This document shows, in pieces, positions 1 through 9,970 of a stretch of 64,000 nt of DNA. Positions within the stretch are counted from its first letter, which is position 1; each line of letters opens with the position of its first letter. Under the pieces are notes generated by a model that had not been told where the DNA came from, ran no database searches, and saw only the letters and a list, made by a program, of their open reading frames with translations. Origin of the DNA: Listeria ivanovii subsp. londoniensis (GTDB taxonomy: Bacteria > Bacillota > Bacilli > Lactobacillales > Listeriaceae); contig NZ_CP009576.1 of the NCBI RefSeq assembly GCF_000763495.1, positions 2,056,001-2,120,000 on the forward strand, written 5' to 3'. Position numbers and translations under genes: made by a program.

Positions 1-243
1 TTCTTGCACGATTTTGATGACTTGTTGACCTGGTGTTAAACTCTTCATTACATCAGCGCCAACTGCTCTTTCACTGACAGTTTTGATAAATTGTTTCACG
101 ACTTTAAAGTTAACATCGGCTTCTAGTAAAGCGAGACGAACTTCACGCATCATTTCTTTTACATCTGCTTCGTTTACTTTTCCTTTACCGCGAATTTTGT
201 TCATTGTTTCTTGGAGTCTTCCAGCTAGTCCTTCAAATGCCAT
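1..243 (-). CDS. ffh: Signal recognition particle protein Ffh (5' part only)
   Basis: The first 81 residues of Ffh are encoded here; the rest lies beyond the left edge. Ffh is the SRP54-type GTPase that binds 4.5S/scRNA and signal sequences of nascent membrane proteins and hands them to FtsY. The visible part is the helical N domain: it starts MAFEGLAGRLQ, contains the family-typical VKEMMREVRLALLEADVN helix and ends near LTPGQQ, before the G domain. The ATG is preceded by a good Shine-Dalgarno (AGGAGGCC on the minus strand). It follows ylxM by 12 bases, the conserved ylxM-ffh pair of Firmicutes, and probably shares its promoter. Confidence 0.97.
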   Translation of the reverse strand, partial: MAFEGLAGRLQETMNKIRGKGKVNEADVKEMMREVRLALLEADVNFKVVKQFIKTVSERAVGADVMKSLTPGQQVIKIVQE

Positions 244-255
244 GATTCTGGCCTC

Positions 256-588
256 CTAATCGATATTTTTAAGCTGTTCGAGCGTTTTAGTTATATGCTC
301 ATCCAGATAGTTCTTCGCTTTTAATTGTGCTTCTAACTCGCCAAAGAGTTTTTCTCGTTGTTGATATTTTTTTAGCATCCCTAGTTTTTCTTCGTATTTT
401 TCTAGGCTTTCTTCGGTTCTTTTAATATTATCATAAATGGCTTGTCTACTCACTTCAAATTCTTCGGCAATTTCACCAAGCGAGTAATCGTCCAAGTAAT
501 AAAAAGAAACATAGGCTTTTTGTTTTGTTGTTAGTAATTCTTGATAAAAATCAAATAATAAATTCATTCGGTTTGTCTTCTCAAACAA
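256..588 (-). CDS. ylxM: YlxM/p13-family helix-turn-helix protein (SRP-associated)
   Basis: A 110-residue UPF0122 (YlxM) protein. Residues ~15-65 form a sigma-70 region-4-like helix-turn-helix ([22 protein letters not shown], then [12 protein letters not shown]), and the rest is a charged helix. In streptococci YlxM associates with the SRP and modulates Ffh GTPase activity; that role is carried over from family knowledge. The start is a TTG with the Shine-Dalgarno GAGAGGTG seven bases upstream; a nearby ATG is out of frame. It precedes ffh directly, so the two are co-transcribed from the promoter at 613-641. Confidence 0.93.
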   Translation of the reverse strand: MFEKTNRMNLLFDFYQELLTTKQKAYVSFYYLDDYSLGEIAEEFEVSRQAIYDNIKRTEESLEKYEEKLGMLKKYQQREKLFGELEAQLKAKNYLDEHITKTLEQLKNID

Positions 589-612
589 GGCATTTCACCT
601 CTCTCCTTTTAA

Positions 613-641
613 AGGATACGGGGAAATCACGGGAATGTCAA
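613..641 (-). promoter_or_regulatory. Sigma-A promoter of ylxM-ffh
   Basis: On the minus strand a perfect -35 TTGACA (636-641) is followed by 17 bases and the -10 TATCCT (613-618). It lies just downstream of the ftsY terminator, so ylxM-ffh can be transcribed independently of ftsY. Confidence 0.8.
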
Positions 642-654
642 GGAAGGTTAAACA

Positions 655-692
655 AAAAAGAAAAAAGCCAGAATGACAAGAATCATTCGGCT
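655..692. terminator. Intrinsic terminator after ftsY
   Basis: The hairpin arms are AGCC-GAATGA and TCATTC-GGCT with one bulged A. A T-rich tract follows on the minus strand (TTTTTTC), and a weaker one on the plus strand. It separates ftsY from ylxM-ffh. Confidence 0.8.
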
Positions 693-700
693 TTTATTGT

Positions 701-1687
701 TTATTTTTCATTGTCCACCATATCAGCAAATAAGCCATAAACATATTCATTTGCATCGAAAGCTTGCAAATCATCCATTTGTTCTCCGAGACCGACAAAT
801 TTCACAGGGATATGAAGTTCATTCCGGATAGCAATCACGATACCGCCTTTTGCCGTCCCATCGAGTTTTGTTAAGATAATACCAGTAACATCCGTTGTTT
901 CTTTAAATTGTTTTGCTTGAACAAAGGCATTTTGACCAGTTGTTGCATCAAGAACAAGTAATACTTCATGTGGGGCATTCGGAATTTCACGAGTGATCAC
1001 GCGTTTTACTTTTTCAAGTTCGTTCATTAAGTTGACCTTGTTTTGCAAGCGACCAGCTGTGTCACATAGTAAGATATCGGCTTTTCTTGCTTTGGCTGCT
1101 TGAACGGCATCAAACATAACGGCTGCCGGGTCGCTTCCTTCTGCTTGTTTGATGACATCTACGCCAGTGCGCTCGCCCCAAACTTCCAGTTGTTCAATGG
1201 CTCCAGCACGGAATGTATCTCCAGCAGCAAGCATCACTTTTTTTCCTTCTTGTTTGAAACGATGTGCCATTTTTCCAATCGAGGTTGTTTTTCCAACACC
1301 GTTTACACCAACGAATAAAATGACAGTCAAACCATCTTTTTCGATATGGAGCGCTTCTTCTTCCTCTTCATCCCCTTGATAAATATCAACTAGTTTTTCG
1401 ACAATGACTTCTTGGACATCTTTTGGATCGCTAATATTTCTCAGTTGTACTTCCCGGCGCAAAGTTTCTACAAGCTCCATTACGGTTTCAAAGCCAACAT
1501 CGGCTCCAATTAAAATTTCTTCTAATTCTTCAAAGAAATCTTCGTCCACTTTACGATAACGAGCAACCATTTCATTGATTTTCCCAGAGAAATTTCCACG
1601 AGTTTTCGATAAGCCATCTTTAAATTTCCCAGTAACAGAATCGGTTTGCTGGGTTATTTTATCTTTTAATTTTTTAAAAAAGGTCAT
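701..1687 (-). CDS. ftsY: Signal recognition particle receptor FtsY
   Basis: The SRP receptor GTPase docks Ffh-ribosome complexes at the membrane. At 328 residues it has the short form typical of Gram-positives, with only a basic N-terminal helix (residues 1-30) in place of the long acidic A domain. The NG domain is complete: P-loop GVNGVGKTT (127-135), the DTFRAGA insert motif (157-163), DTAGR (209-213) and TKLD (273-276), followed by the GLGE closing motif. It lies 14 bases after smc, and rncS-smc-ftsY is the conserved Firmicute order, so it is probably the last gene of that operon, ending at the hairpin at 655-692. Confidence 0.97.
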   Translation of the reverse strand: MTFFKKLKDKITQQTDSVTGKFKDGLSKTRGNFSGKINEMVARYRKVDEDFFEELEEILIGADVGFETVMELVETLRREVQLRNISDPKDVQEVIVEKLVDIYQGDEEEEEALHIEKDGLTVILFVGVNGVGKTTSIGKMAHRFKQEGKKVMLAAGDTFRAGAIEQLEVWGERTGVDVIKQAEGSDPAAVMFDAVQAAKARKADILLCDTAGRLQNKVNLMNELEKVKRVITREIPNAPHEVLLVLDATTGQNAFVQAKQFKETTDVTGIILTKLDGTAKGGIVIAIRNELHIPVKFVGLGEQMDDLQAFDANEYVYGLFADMVDNEK

Positions 1688-1701
1688 TTTTTCTACTCCT
1701 T

Positions 1702-4700
1702 TTATTTAATTAGCTCGGCAGTTTCTTCTAAACGAACAGAAACTAACTTGGACACACCAGATTCTTGCATCGTAACGCCGTAAAGTACGTCTGCTTCTTC
1801 CATGGTTCCTTTACGGTGAGTAATCACAATAAACTGCGTATCCGCTTCAAATTGTTTTAAGTAACGACTAAAGCGGGTGACATTGGCTTCGTCTAATGCA
1901 GCTTCCACTTCATCGAGAATACAAAATGGTACTGGACGAACACGAATAATCGCGAATAATAAGGCAATAGCAGTAAGGGCACGCTCTCCACCAGAACGAA
2001 GCGATAGGTTTTGTAATTTTTTCCCTGGGGGTTGAACAACAATATCAATCCCGGTTGTTAAAAGATTTTCTGGATCAAGTAAAACTAGTTCTGCGCTTCC
2101 TCCGCCAAATAGTTCAGGGAAAACAATTGCGAATTCTGTTTTAATAGCGTCAAAGCTCTCGCTGAAACGGATTTTCATTTCCTCATCCATTTCGTCCATC
2201 ACTTTAAATAAAGTTTCTTTGGCAGCAAGTAAATCTTCTTGTTGGCCATGGAGGAAATCAAATCGCTCTTGAATACGATCAAATTCTTCAATGGCACCGA
2301 TGTTAACAATACCAAGTTCATCAATCGAACGTTTAAGTAAGCGAACTTTGGAGCGCGCTTTTTCGGTATCTACATCCGGTAAGATTTTCTCTTCCGCTTG
2401 TTCTGGAGTGAGTAAATAAGCTTCTTGCAGGCGATCTATTCGATTGGTAATATCCACTTCTAAACGCCCGATACTAATTTCGGCATTATTTTTTTGTTCC
2501 AAGTAAAAGCTAATTTGATTATTTTTTTGTGTTAGTTCTGCTTCTAGTATTTCCATTTTTTCTTGAAGTTCTATACGTGTTTGTCTTGCAGTCGTTAATT
2601 TTTCATTGGTGTCTGCTTTTTCTTTGCGTAGTTCTTCTATTGATTTTCCAACTGTTTCTTCGCTTGTATGAACATTTGAAAGATTATTTTTTAAGGAAAC
2701 AAGTTTTTGTTCTGCTGCTTCTTTTTGTTCGTAATTTTCATGTAGTGTAGTTGTTACACGTTCGACTGCTTCGATAGCGGATTGTAATTGTTCCCGTTTT
2801 GCAGCAATTTGTGCTTTTAAGGAGGATAGACTTTCTAAATCCGCTGAACGCTTGCTTTCAAGTGCTTTACTGGAAGAAGTCATTGCTTGAATTTCTTCAT
2901 CAGTTGCCGTAATTTTCTTCGCTATTTCGATTTGTTCAATGAGTAGTGCTTCTTTTCGAGCGAGCAATTTGTTTAGTTCGTCGCTGCCATCCTCTTTTTC
3001 CATGTCATATAATTGTAATTGCTTGTTAAAACGTTCTAAATTTTCGTTTTCGCGGTCAAGTTTTCCAAGCAGTTCTTTTTCTTGTAATCGTAAATTTTCC
3101 CCAATAACGCGTGTTTCTTCCAGTTCTTCGCGTTTTTTCGCCATGCTATCCTTGGCAACTTGAACAGCTGTTTCGAGTTCTCTTGTATATTCATTTAATT
3201 CGGCAATTTTTCCGGCTAGCTGACCAAGTTCATGTTTTCTTGTAAGGATAGATGATTTTCCGCCTTTTGTCGCGCCACCAGTCATTGAACCACCGGCATT
3301 GACAACATCCCCTTCTAAAGTAACAATTCGGTATCTAAAATTTACTAATCTAGCTAGTGTATTCGCGCCTTTTAGATCTTTTGCCAAAATAGTCGTTCCA
3401 AGTGCATTTAAAATGACTGGTGATACTTTTTCATCAAAAGAAATCACTTCACTAGCAAGGGCAATATAAGCTGGTTGGTTAAGTAAAGCATTTTTGGTAG
3501 CTGCCGGAATTTCTCTTGGTTGAATCGTTGAAAGTGGCAAAAAGGTTGCGCGTCCGCTCCTTGTTTTCTTTAAAAAACTAATCGCTTCACGTGCCACCTT
3601 GTCATCTTCCACAACGACATTTTGTGCACTTGCTCCGAGTGCAGTTTCCATTGCTTGCTGATATTTTGCTGGAATTTCTATCAGCTCCACAAGCGCACCA
3701 AGAATACCTGGAATTTCTTTTTTCGCCTTTAGTACTTCCCGAACACCTTGGAAAAATCCGGCATAATCATCTGCTAACTCTTCCAAAGTTTCTTTTCTCG
3801 ATTTCATTTGCTGCACAGTCTCATAGTGTTTATACAGACCTCGTTCTTGCGCCTCCATAACAGCTTCTTGTTTTGCTAACGTTTGCTGCACTTCTCGGTA
3901 AATTTCCATTTGCTCCATTAGTTCAGCTTGAATTTTATCTAAATGTTTTTTTGTTGTTTCAATTTGGGCGAGCATATCTTTTCTTTCATCAACATGCTGA
4001 CTGTTTTCGAGATCGAGTTTATCAATTCGTCCAGTGATTTGAGCAATTTGGCGCTCGATATAACCTAGATCATTATTAATCGTTGTTTGGGTATGACGCA
4101 ATTCAATATAATCACTTTTCCGATTCTCGATAGCTTCTTCAGAAAGATCATCATATTTTGCGAGTGTTTCTTCTATTTCTTTTTTTGCTTTAAGGGCGAT
4201 TTCTAATGCTGTTTCTTTTTCGCGTTTCGTATTGCTTAGTATTTCTTTTTGTTCTTCAAGTGCAGTAATTTTTTCTGTAATAACAGCCAGCGTTTCAGCA
4301 AAAACTTGTTCATTTTCACTGCTATGTTTTTTACGTTCTAAATGGAGGTTCCGCTCACCTTCTAGTTGTTCTAGTTTTTCTGTTTCAACTAGAAGGCGTT
4401 CTTGTAAAGCCTCAAGTCTGATATCCGTTTCATTTAGTGCTTGTTTCTCCTCGGCGATGATTGCTTCTTCGCTATGCAGCTCTTCACGTAGTTTGATTAA
4501 AATAGTTTGATTTTCACCAAATTCTTTACGTACATTAGTTAATTTTTCAGTTAGTGATTTAATTTCTGTTGCTAGTAACGTCACTTCGTATTTTTCTAAT
4601 TCTTCTTGTTGAAATAAGTAATCTTTAGCAATCGAAGCCTGCATTTCTAGTGGTTCTAATTGCCCTTCTAACTCATACAAAATATCTTGAACGCGGTTGA

Positions 4701-5262
4701 GATTTTCTTCGGTTTCAAATAATTTGTTTTCTGCTTGCTTTTTACGGTGTTTATATTTTAAAACGCCTGCTGCTTCTTCAAAAATCGAGCGCCGTTCTTC
4801 TGGTTTACTATTTAGAATCTCGTCAATTTTACCTTGTGAAATGATTGAAAAAGATTCTCTTCCAAGTCCGGAATCCATAAATAAATCGACAATATCTTTT
4901 AATCGACAATTTTCTTTGTTTATTAAAAATTCACTTTCGCCATTACGATAAATTCTTCGTGTAACAGCAACCTCACTGTAATCGAGCGGTAAAAAATGGT
5001 CTTCGTTTTCAAGGATTAACGATACTTCCGCAAAATTAATTGGTTTGCGCGTATCACTCCCAGCAAAAATAACGTCGCCCATTCGTCCACCACGTAAAGA
5101 TTTAGCGGATTGTTCGCCTAGTACCCAACGAATTGCTTCGGTAATATTACTTTTCCCACTGCCATTTGGCCCTACAACTGCAGTCATGCCGGGCACGAAA
5201 TCTATCGCAACTTTGTCAGCAAAGGATTTAAAGCCATTCATTTCTAATCGTTTTAATAACAT
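1702..5262 (-). CDS. smc: Chromosome segregation ATPase SMC (condensin)
   Basis: The SMC subunit of bacterial condensin acts with ScpA and ScpB to loop and compact DNA at the origin region. The full-length 1186-residue protein has the N-terminal head with Walker A GPNGSGKSN (31-39). Two long coiled coils flank the hinge (about 510-680, with the Gly-rich SMTGGATKGG). The C-terminal head has the ABC signature LSLRSGGERA (1086-1095) and Walker B CILDEVEAALDE (about 1114-1125). It starts 24 bases after the rncS stop and precedes ftsY. No frameshift or missing motif is seen. Confidence 0.98.
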   Translation of the reverse strand: MLLKRLEMNGFKSFADKVAIDFVPGMTAVVGPNGSGKSNITEAIRWVLGEQSAKSLRGGRMGDVIFAGSDTRKPINFAEVSLILENEDHFLPLDYSEVAVTRRIYRNGESEFLINKENCRLKDIVDLFMDSGLGRESFSIISQGKIDEILNSKPEERRSIFEEAAGVLKYKHRKKQAENKLFETEENLNRVQDILYELEGQLEPLEMQASIAKDYLFQQEELEKYEVTLLATEIKSLTEKLTNVRKEFGENQTILIKLREELHSEEAIIAEEKQALNETDIRLEALQERLLVETEKLEQLEGERNLHLERKKHSSENEQVFAETLAVITEKITALEEQKEILSNTKREKETALEIALKAKKEIEETLAKYDDLSEEAIENRKSDYIELRHTQTTINNDLGYIERQIAQITGRIDKLDLENSQHVDERKDMLAQIETTKKHLDKIQAELMEQMEIYREVQQTLAKQEAVMEAQERGLYKHYETVQQMKSRKETLEELADDYAGFFQGVREVLKAKKEIPGILGALVELIEIPAKYQQAMETALGASAQNVVVEDDKVAREAISFLKKTRSGRATFLPLSTIQPREIPAATKNALLNQPAYIALASEVISFDEKVSPVILNALGTTILAKDLKGANTLARLVNFRYRIVTLEGDVVNAGGSMTGGATKGGKSSILTRKHELGQLAGKIAELNEYTRELETAVQVAKDSMAKKREELEETRVIGENLRLQEKELLGKLDRENENLERFNKQLQLYDMEKEDGSDELNKLLARKEALLIEQIEIAKKITATDEEIQAMTSSSKALESKRSADLESLSSLKAQIAAKREQLQSAIEAVERVTTTLHENYEQKEAAEQKLVSLKNNLSNVHTSEETVGKSIEELRKEKADTNEKLTTARQTRIELQEKMEILEAELTQKNNQISFYLEQKNNAEISIGRLEVDITNRIDRLQEAYLLTPEQAEEKILPDVDTEKARSKVRLLKRSIDELGIVNIGAIEEFDRIQERFDFLHGQQEDLLAAKETLFKVMDEMDEEMKIRFSESFDAIKTEFAIVFPELFGGGSAELVLLDPENLLTTGIDIVVQPPGKKLQNLSLRSGGERALTAIALLFAIIRVRPVPFCILDEVEAALDEANVTRFSRYLKQFEADTQFIVITHRKGTMEEADVLYGVTMQESGVSKLVSVRLEETAELIK

Positions 5263-5286
5263 GTCCGGACACCTCCATTTAGTTTA

Positions 5287-5976
5287 TTATCTGTGTGTCA
5301 GTTGGTTTATTGCAAATTGTGCCGCACTTTGTTCTGCTTGTTTTTTCGTTCTGCCGCTTCCTTTGCCAAGTACTTGTCCATTAACAATGACTTGAGCATC
5401 AAAAGCTTTATTATGCGCCGGACCTGTTTCTCCGAGGATATCATATTCAATTAATACATCACGGTCGCGTTGGACGATTTCTTGTAGTTGTGTTTTGTAA
5501 TCGACCGTTTCCAAATAAGCTCCCGCATCAATTTTCGGGAAAATAATTCTTTCTAAAAATGTTACTACTTTGGCAATCCCATTATCTAAATAAAGCGCCC
5601 CAATAAATGATTCAAATACATCAGCAAGAAGCGCAGGTCTTGTTCTTCCGCCAGCTTTTTCTTCCCCTTTACCTAGTCGAACATATTTGGAGAAATGAAC
5701 TACTTCAGCAAATTCGACTAAAGACGGCTCGCAAACAATTGCTGCACGCATTTTTGTCATGTGCCCCTCTGCCATATCTGGGTATTTGTTAAACAAGTAA
5801 TCAGAGACAGTAAGCTCTAGTACTGCATCTCCAAGAAACTCAAGACGCTCGTTATCTTTTACATTCTCCCTGCGGTGTTCGTTCACATAAGAAGAGTGCG
5901 TGAATGCTTGTTTTAATAACTCCACATCTTCAAAATAAAAACCAACACTTTCCTGTAATTCTTCCCACTGATTCAT
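5287..5976 (-). CDS. rncS: Ribonuclease III
   Basis: Double-strand-specific endoribonuclease that processes rRNA precursors and some mRNAs and antisense pairs. Its 229 residues match the family. The N-terminal RIIID domain carries the signature [14 protein letters not shown] (42-55) with the catalytic Glu/Asp residues, plus the second acidic cluster [14 protein letters not shown] (around 118-130). The C-terminal dsRNA-binding domain runs from about residue 156 to the end ([10 protein letters not shown], then [18 protein letters not shown]). A 19-bp hairpin stands about 30 bases upstream of the start codon and is annotated separately, since RNase III genes in other bacteria autoregulate through such leader stems. 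Confidence 0.97.
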   Translation of the reverse strand: MNQWEELQESVGFYFEDVELLKQAFTHSSYVNEHRRENVKDNERLEFLGDAVLELTVSDYLFNKYPDMAEGHMTKMRAAIVCEPSLVEFAEVVHFSKYVRLGKGEEKAGGRTRPALLADVFESFIGALYLDNGIAKVVTFLERIIFPKIDAGAYLETVDYKTQLQEIVQRDRDVLIEYDILGETGPAHNKAFDAQVIVNGQVLGKGSGRTKKQAEQSAAQFAINQLTHR

Positions 5977-6004
5977 TCCACTTGCCCCTTTCTTTAATAA
6001 GCAA

Positions 6005-6051
6005 GTTCATTTTCTAAACAGCTGCTAAAAAAAGCTGCTTAGAAAATGAAC
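6005..6051. promoter_or_regulatory. Long leader hairpin upstream of rncS
   Basis: Two 19-base arms (6005-6023 and 6033-6051) pair along their whole length with one G-U wobble and a 9-base loop. No U-tract follows on the minus strand, so it is not a plain terminator. It lies in the acpP-rncS interval, 29 bases before the rncS start codon. A long stem in front of an RNase III gene fits autocleavage control, but that role is inference. Confidence 0.55.
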
Positions 6052-6070
6052 CAACGAATCGTGCAACCTT

Positions 6071-6144
6071 GAAAAAGAGGCTGCCTGCACTACTTACCCC
6101 ACTTGCGGAAGTTACCACAGCGAAGATAAGTAACACGGGCACCC
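6071..6144 (-). terminator. acpP: Terminator-like long hairpin after acpP
   Basis: On the minus strand the arms 6125-6144 and 6079-6098 pair over 20 positions, several of them G-U, and are followed by TCTTTTTC. This is 24 bases after the acpP stop, the right place for the end of the fapR-to-acpP operon. The downstream arm can also pair with GUGCAACC at 6061-6068, giving an alternative smaller hairpin, so attenuation is possible. Confidence 0.55.
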
Positions 6145-6168
6145 TCATTTATCCGGTCACATAAAGTT

Positions 6169-6426
<258 letters not shown>

Positions 6427-6507
6427 TTATATAGGATTATTCCTCCTACGTAAACAAAAATATTTAAAGTAATGCGCGTCAAGCTCATTCGCACTCATTA
6501 ACCTAAT

Positions 6508-7251
6508 TTACATGGCCATTCCGCCATCAACGGATAGTGTTTGACCAGTAATATACTTCGATGCGTCGCTTGCAAGGAATAGAACCGCATTCGCGATATC
6601 TTCGGTTGTGCCATATTCGCCAAGTGGAATTTGCGCAAGCATAGCTTCTTTTGTTTTATCATCTAGCTTATCTGTCATTTCAGTGGTAATAAAACCAGGT
6701 GCAATTGCGTTTACATTAATTCCACGTGGAGCTAATTCCCGGGCAGTTGTTTTAGTTAAGCCGATAATACCAGCTTTACTTGCCACATAATTAGCTTGTC
6801 CAGCATTACCAATTAATCCAACCACTGATGCCATATTGATAATTTTACCTGCACGTTGTTTCATCATTGTACGAGTTACTGCCTTTGTACAAAGGAAAGT
6901 TCCTTTTAGGTTGATATTAATAACATCATCCCATTCCTCTTCTTTCATACGCATTAATAAATTATCCCGAGTAATCCCTGCATTATTTACTAAAATATCT
7001 ATCCGTCCAAAACGCTCGATTGCTTGTTTGAAGAAGGCATCTACATCTTCTGTGATAGCAACATTTGCTTTCATTATTTCTACTTCTACGCCATGCTCGG
7101 CAACTAATTTCGCGGTTTCTTCCGCCGCACCTGGGCTACCGTTATAGTTGAAGAAAATATTTGCTCCTTCTTTTGCTAATTTGATGGCAATATCACGACC
7201 AATTCCTCGTGATCCACCTGTTACTACTGCTACTTTTCCTTGTAAAGTCAT
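6508..7251 (-). CDS. fabG: 3-oxoacyl-[ACP] reductase FabG
   Basis: NADPH-dependent reductase that converts 3-oxoacyl-ACP to 3-hydroxyacyl-ACP in each elongation cycle. It is a 247-residue classical SDR: the dinucleotide motif TGGSRGIG is at 11-18, NNAG at 89-92, and the catalytic triad is Ser142, Tyr155 and Lys159 (YVASK). The C-terminal VDGGMAM is typical of FabG. It starts three bases after the fabD stop, so it is translated from the same message as plsX and fabD. Confidence 0.96.
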   Translation of the reverse strand: MTLQGKVAVVTGGSRGIGRDIAIKLAKEGANIFFNYNGSPGAAEETAKLVAEHGVEVEIMKANVAITEDVDAFFKQAIERFGRIDILVNNAGITRDNLLMRMKEEEWDDVININLKGTFLCTKAVTRTMMKQRAGKIINMASVVGLIGNAGQANYVASKAGIIGLTKTTARELAPRGINVNAIAPGFITTEMTDKLDDKTKEAMLAQIPLGEYGTTEDIANAVLFLASDASKYITGQTLSVDGGMAM

Positions 7252-7254
7252 CCA

Positions 7255-8196
7255 TTATTCTCCTTTCAATGCCGCGGCAACACTTTTTACAGACTCTAAA
7301 TCACCTGCAGAAAGTACTGTCACGTCACGATTGATTTTTTTTATTAAACCGGCTAATACTTTTCCAGAACCAATTTCAATAAAAGTATCTACACCGTTTT
7401 TAATAAGCTCTTCTACAGTGTCTTCCCATAAAACTGGGGAATAAATTTGCTTAATTAATTTGTCGCTAATCGCTGCTTTATCCATTGTTTGTTTAGCATC
7501 TACATTGTTCACGACTGGAATTTTACCATCTGAAATTTCTACTTCTGCCAAAACTTCGCGGAAATTTTGTGCAGCTGGTTCCATTAAGCTCGAATGGAAT
7601 GGTCCGCTAACAGCAAGTGGTAAAACGCGTTTAGCTCCCTGCTCTTTCGCTTTTTCACCAGCTTTTTCAACACCTTCCGCGGTTCCAGAAATAACAATTT
7701 GGCCGGGACAATTAAGATTCGCTAGTTGAACCGCGTCAAAAGTAGCAGTTACTTCATCCGTGATCGCTGTCAAAGTATCACGGTCTAAGCCAAGAACCGC
7801 CGCCATCGCTCCTTTGCCATTTGGTACAGCTGCTTCCATTAGTTCACCGCGTTTACGAACGAGATAAATGGCATCGCTCGCATCTAAAAAGCCCCCCGCC
7901 ACAAGCGCGCTATATTCCCCAAGACTATGTCCAGCAACAAAATCAGCCTTAACACCATAAGTTTCCAGTGCACGTAAAATCGCTACACTAGTAGAAACTA
8001 ATGCTGGTTGCGCATTTTCCGATTTAGTTAATAATTCGATAGGTCCTTCTGTAATTATCTCTGTAATCGAAAAGCCAAGTCTTGCATCTGCATCATCAAA
8101 TACTTTTTTTGCTTCTGGATATTCTGCTGCTACATCTTGTCCCATGCCGATTTTTTGTGCTCCTTGACCGGGAAATACGAATGCGATTTTAGTCAT
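7255..8196 (-). CDS. fabD: Malonyl-CoA:ACP transacylase FabD
   Basis: Transfers malonyl from CoA to ACP, supplying the elongation unit for fatty-acid synthesis. The 313-residue protein begins with the oxyanion-hole motif FPGQGAQ (residues 8-14). It has the nucleophile motif GHSLGE with Ser91 and the catalytic His201 in SGPFHSSLM. It overlaps the end of plsX by eight bases, so translation is coupled. The operon is expected to be repressed by FapR when malonyl-CoA is low. Confidence 0.96.
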   Translation of the reverse strand: MTKIAFVFPGQGAQKIGMGQDVAAEYPEAKKVFDDADARLGFSITEIITEGPIELLTKSENAQPALVSTSVAILRALETYGVKADFVAGHSLGEYSALVAGGFLDASDAIYLVRKRGELMEAAVPNGKGAMAAVLGLDRDTLTAITDEVTATFDAVQLANLNCPGQIVISGTAEGVEKAGEKAKEQGAKRVLPLAVSGPFHSSLMEPAAQNFREVLAEVEISDGKIPVVNNVDAKQTMDKAAISDKLIKQIYSPVLWEDTVEELIKNGVDTFIEIGSGKVLAGLIKKINRDVTVLSAGDLESVKSVAAALKGE

Positions 8197-9202
8197 CTGC
8201 TTCTGTTCCTCCTAATTTTCCTTTATCTACTTCTGCTTTAATCGTTTCGACAACTTGTTTTTCTACCATTTCTCGTACTTGACGAATCGTGGTGAAAATG
8301 CCATTTGCGTTTGATGAACCATGTGCTTTAACGACTGGAGCTTGAACACCGAATAGACAAGCACCGCCGTACTCGCTATAATCCATTTTCGCTTTTAGTT
8401 CCATTAAATCTTTTTTCAAGAAGCTAGCAGCTACTTTATTTTTGAAGCCGTTCAGTAAACTCATTTTTAGCATACTTAGGAAAGCTGCTCCAGTTCCTTC
8501 GATAGATTTAAGTACCATATTACCTGTAAAACCGTCTGTTACAACCACATCAGCTACGTCCATTAGTAAATCACGTGCTTCAATATTACCAATAAATTCA
8601 TATGCTTGCTGATTTTTCATTAGTTCAAAGGATTTTTTCGTTAAGTCATTTCCTTTGGTTTCTTCTGTTCCGATATTCAAAAGTGCCACGCGAGGGCGGT
8701 TGATTTTACGAACTTTTTCCGCGTAAACAGAACCCATTAACCCAAATTGTAATAAATGTTCTGGTTTGGCTTCGGCATTCGCACCTAAATCAAGCATAAC
8801 AAAACCTTTACCTGTTACAGTCGGTAAAGTTGGTGCGAGTGCAGGACGATCAATTCCTTTAATTCGGCCAATAACGAAAAGACCTGTGGACATTAGTGCA
8901 CCTGTATTACCAGCTGAAATACATGCGTCAGCTTCTCCGTCTTTCACGGCTTGAGCAGCAAGAACCATCGAAGCTTTTTTCTTTCGTTTGACCGCGCGAA
9001 CAGGTTCATCATCGCTTTCGATTTTTTCATCGGTATGTATGACTTTGACACGGGTTTTATCAGTTAAAAACGCATTGATTTTTGTTTCATCCCCGAAAAG
9101 GAGAATTTCGATATCTTTATATTGGGCAACTGCTTTCATCACACCTAAAACGATTTCCTTTGGTGCGTGATCTCCACCCATCGCATCTACAGCAATTTTC
9201 AT
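8189..9202 (-). CDS. plsX: Phosphate acyltransferase PlsX
   Basis: Converts acyl-ACP to acyl-phosphate, the donor for PlsY in phosphatidic-acid synthesis; PlsX is a peripheral membrane enzyme. The 337-residue length is standard. It starts [16 protein letters not shown], the family hallmark, and contains [15 protein letters not shown] and VTDGFTGNM. It sits 19 bases downstream of fapR and overlaps fabD, the fapR-plsX-fabD-fabG-acpP arrangement known from Bacillus and Listeria. Confidence 0.97.
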   Translation of the reverse strand: MKIAVDAMGGDHAPKEIVLGVMKAVAQYKDIEILLFGDETKINAFLTDKTRVKVIHTDEKIESDDEPVRAVKRKKKASMVLAAQAVKDGEADACISAGNTGALMSTGLFVIGRIKGIDRPALAPTLPTVTGKGFVMLDLGANAEAKPEHLLQFGLMGSVYAEKVRKINRPRVALLNIGTEETKGNDLTKKSFELMKNQQAYEFIGNIEARDLLMDVADVVVTDGFTGNMVLKSIEGTGAAFLSMLKMSLLNGFKNKVAASFLKKDLMELKAKMDYSEYGGACLFGVQAPVVKAHGSSNANGIFTTIRQVREMVEKQVVETIKAEVDKGKLGGTEADD

Positions 9203-9221
9203 TATACGTCAGTCCTTTTTT

Positions 9222-9791
9222 TCATTTTTGCGTTGCGTGATACATTTCAAACTTACCTTTAAGCACTACTTCATCTCCAACATAGCTCGTCACATCTACT
9301 ACTGTAATAGGCCTGTTATCTGTTGCTGGACGTACTTTTGCTTTTGCTATGATGCGTTCTCCTTCATTTACAGAACGAACAAAACGTACTGTAGCTTGTG
9401 TTGTTAAAGCAAGTTCATTGGGGATGACTGCGGTTGCTAAGGAATTAGCTTGGGCAAACAAATGATGCCCCCGAGCAATTTTATTTCGCTTAAAGACATG
9501 CTCACTTCGCACATCAAAAATAGAAATAGCGCTCTTGCTAAGTTGGATATCAATAATTTCACCAATCACTTCATCGATGGGAAGGCTTTTTACGGCATCG
9601 GCATAATTGACACTCGCAACATGTTTAATTCGTTCCCTGAGTTCAGGAATCGAAAGTGCTACTCGGTCTAAACGGATAGTTTGCACACTGACTCCAAACT
9701 TTTCAGCAAGTTGCTCATCCGTGATGAATGGATTTTCTTCAATCGCAACTTGAAGCTTTAGTTGTCTGTCCTTCTTAGAATATTTTTTCAT
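9222..9791 (-). CDS. fapR: Fatty-acid and phospholipid biosynthesis repressor FapR
   Basis: Global repressor of lipid synthesis that is released from DNA by malonyl-CoA. Its 189 residues comprise an N-terminal DeoR-like helix-turn-helix (around 20-45: [22 protein letters not shown]) and a C-terminal hot-dog effector domain (about 80-185). The ATG start lies 34 bases downstream of a 17-bp site matching the FapR operator (9825-9841), so the gene probably represses itself together with plsX-fabD-fabG. Confidence 0.96.
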   Translation of the reverse strand: MKKYSKKDRQLKLQVAIEENPFITDEQLAEKFGVSVQTIRLDRVALSIPELRERIKHVASVNYADAVKSLPIDEVIGEIIDIQLSKSAISIFDVRSEHVFKRNKIARGHHLFAQANSLATAVIPNELALTTQATVRFVRSVNEGERIIAKAKVRPATDNRPITVVDVTSYVGDEVVLKGKFEMYHATQK

Positions 9792-9824
9792 GCACTTTCC
9801 TCATCTCTTTTATTGTGAAAGGTA

Positions 9825-9841
9825 CTAATACCAGCTACTAA
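9825..9841 (-). promoter_or_regulatory. fapR: FapR operator and promoter of the fapR operon
   Basis: The minus strand reads TTAGTAGCTGGTATTAG, matching the published FapR palindrome TTAGTACCTGGTACTAA at 14 of 17 positions. It overlaps a candidate -10 (TATTAG) preceded at 16 bases by TTAACC, so bound FapR would block polymerase. Confidence 0.8.
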
Positions 9842-9850
9842 ATACTGGTT

Positions 9851-9893
9851 AAAAAAAGGAAGTTACCTCTGTCAGATAATCTTCAGTACTTCC
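9851..9893 (-). terminator. Terminator between recG and fapR
   Basis: On the minus strand GGAAGT and ACTTCC arms with additional weak inner pairing are followed by seven T residues. It lies downstream of recG and upstream of the fapR promoter and insulates the two. Confidence 0.65.
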
Positions 9894-9970
9894 TGTTATT
9901 TTCACGGTACTTTAATATGTTATTAAAAATCTAGCAAAGTTGCAAGCTTTTTAAAAGATATTACTTCTGT

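Noticed and set aside
6061-6144. Possible SRP RNA or 6S RNA
   Set aside because: The GGAA/GNRA domain IV motif of SRP RNA and the 6S bubble are not visible, and the position right after acpP with a U-tract favours a terminator or attenuator.
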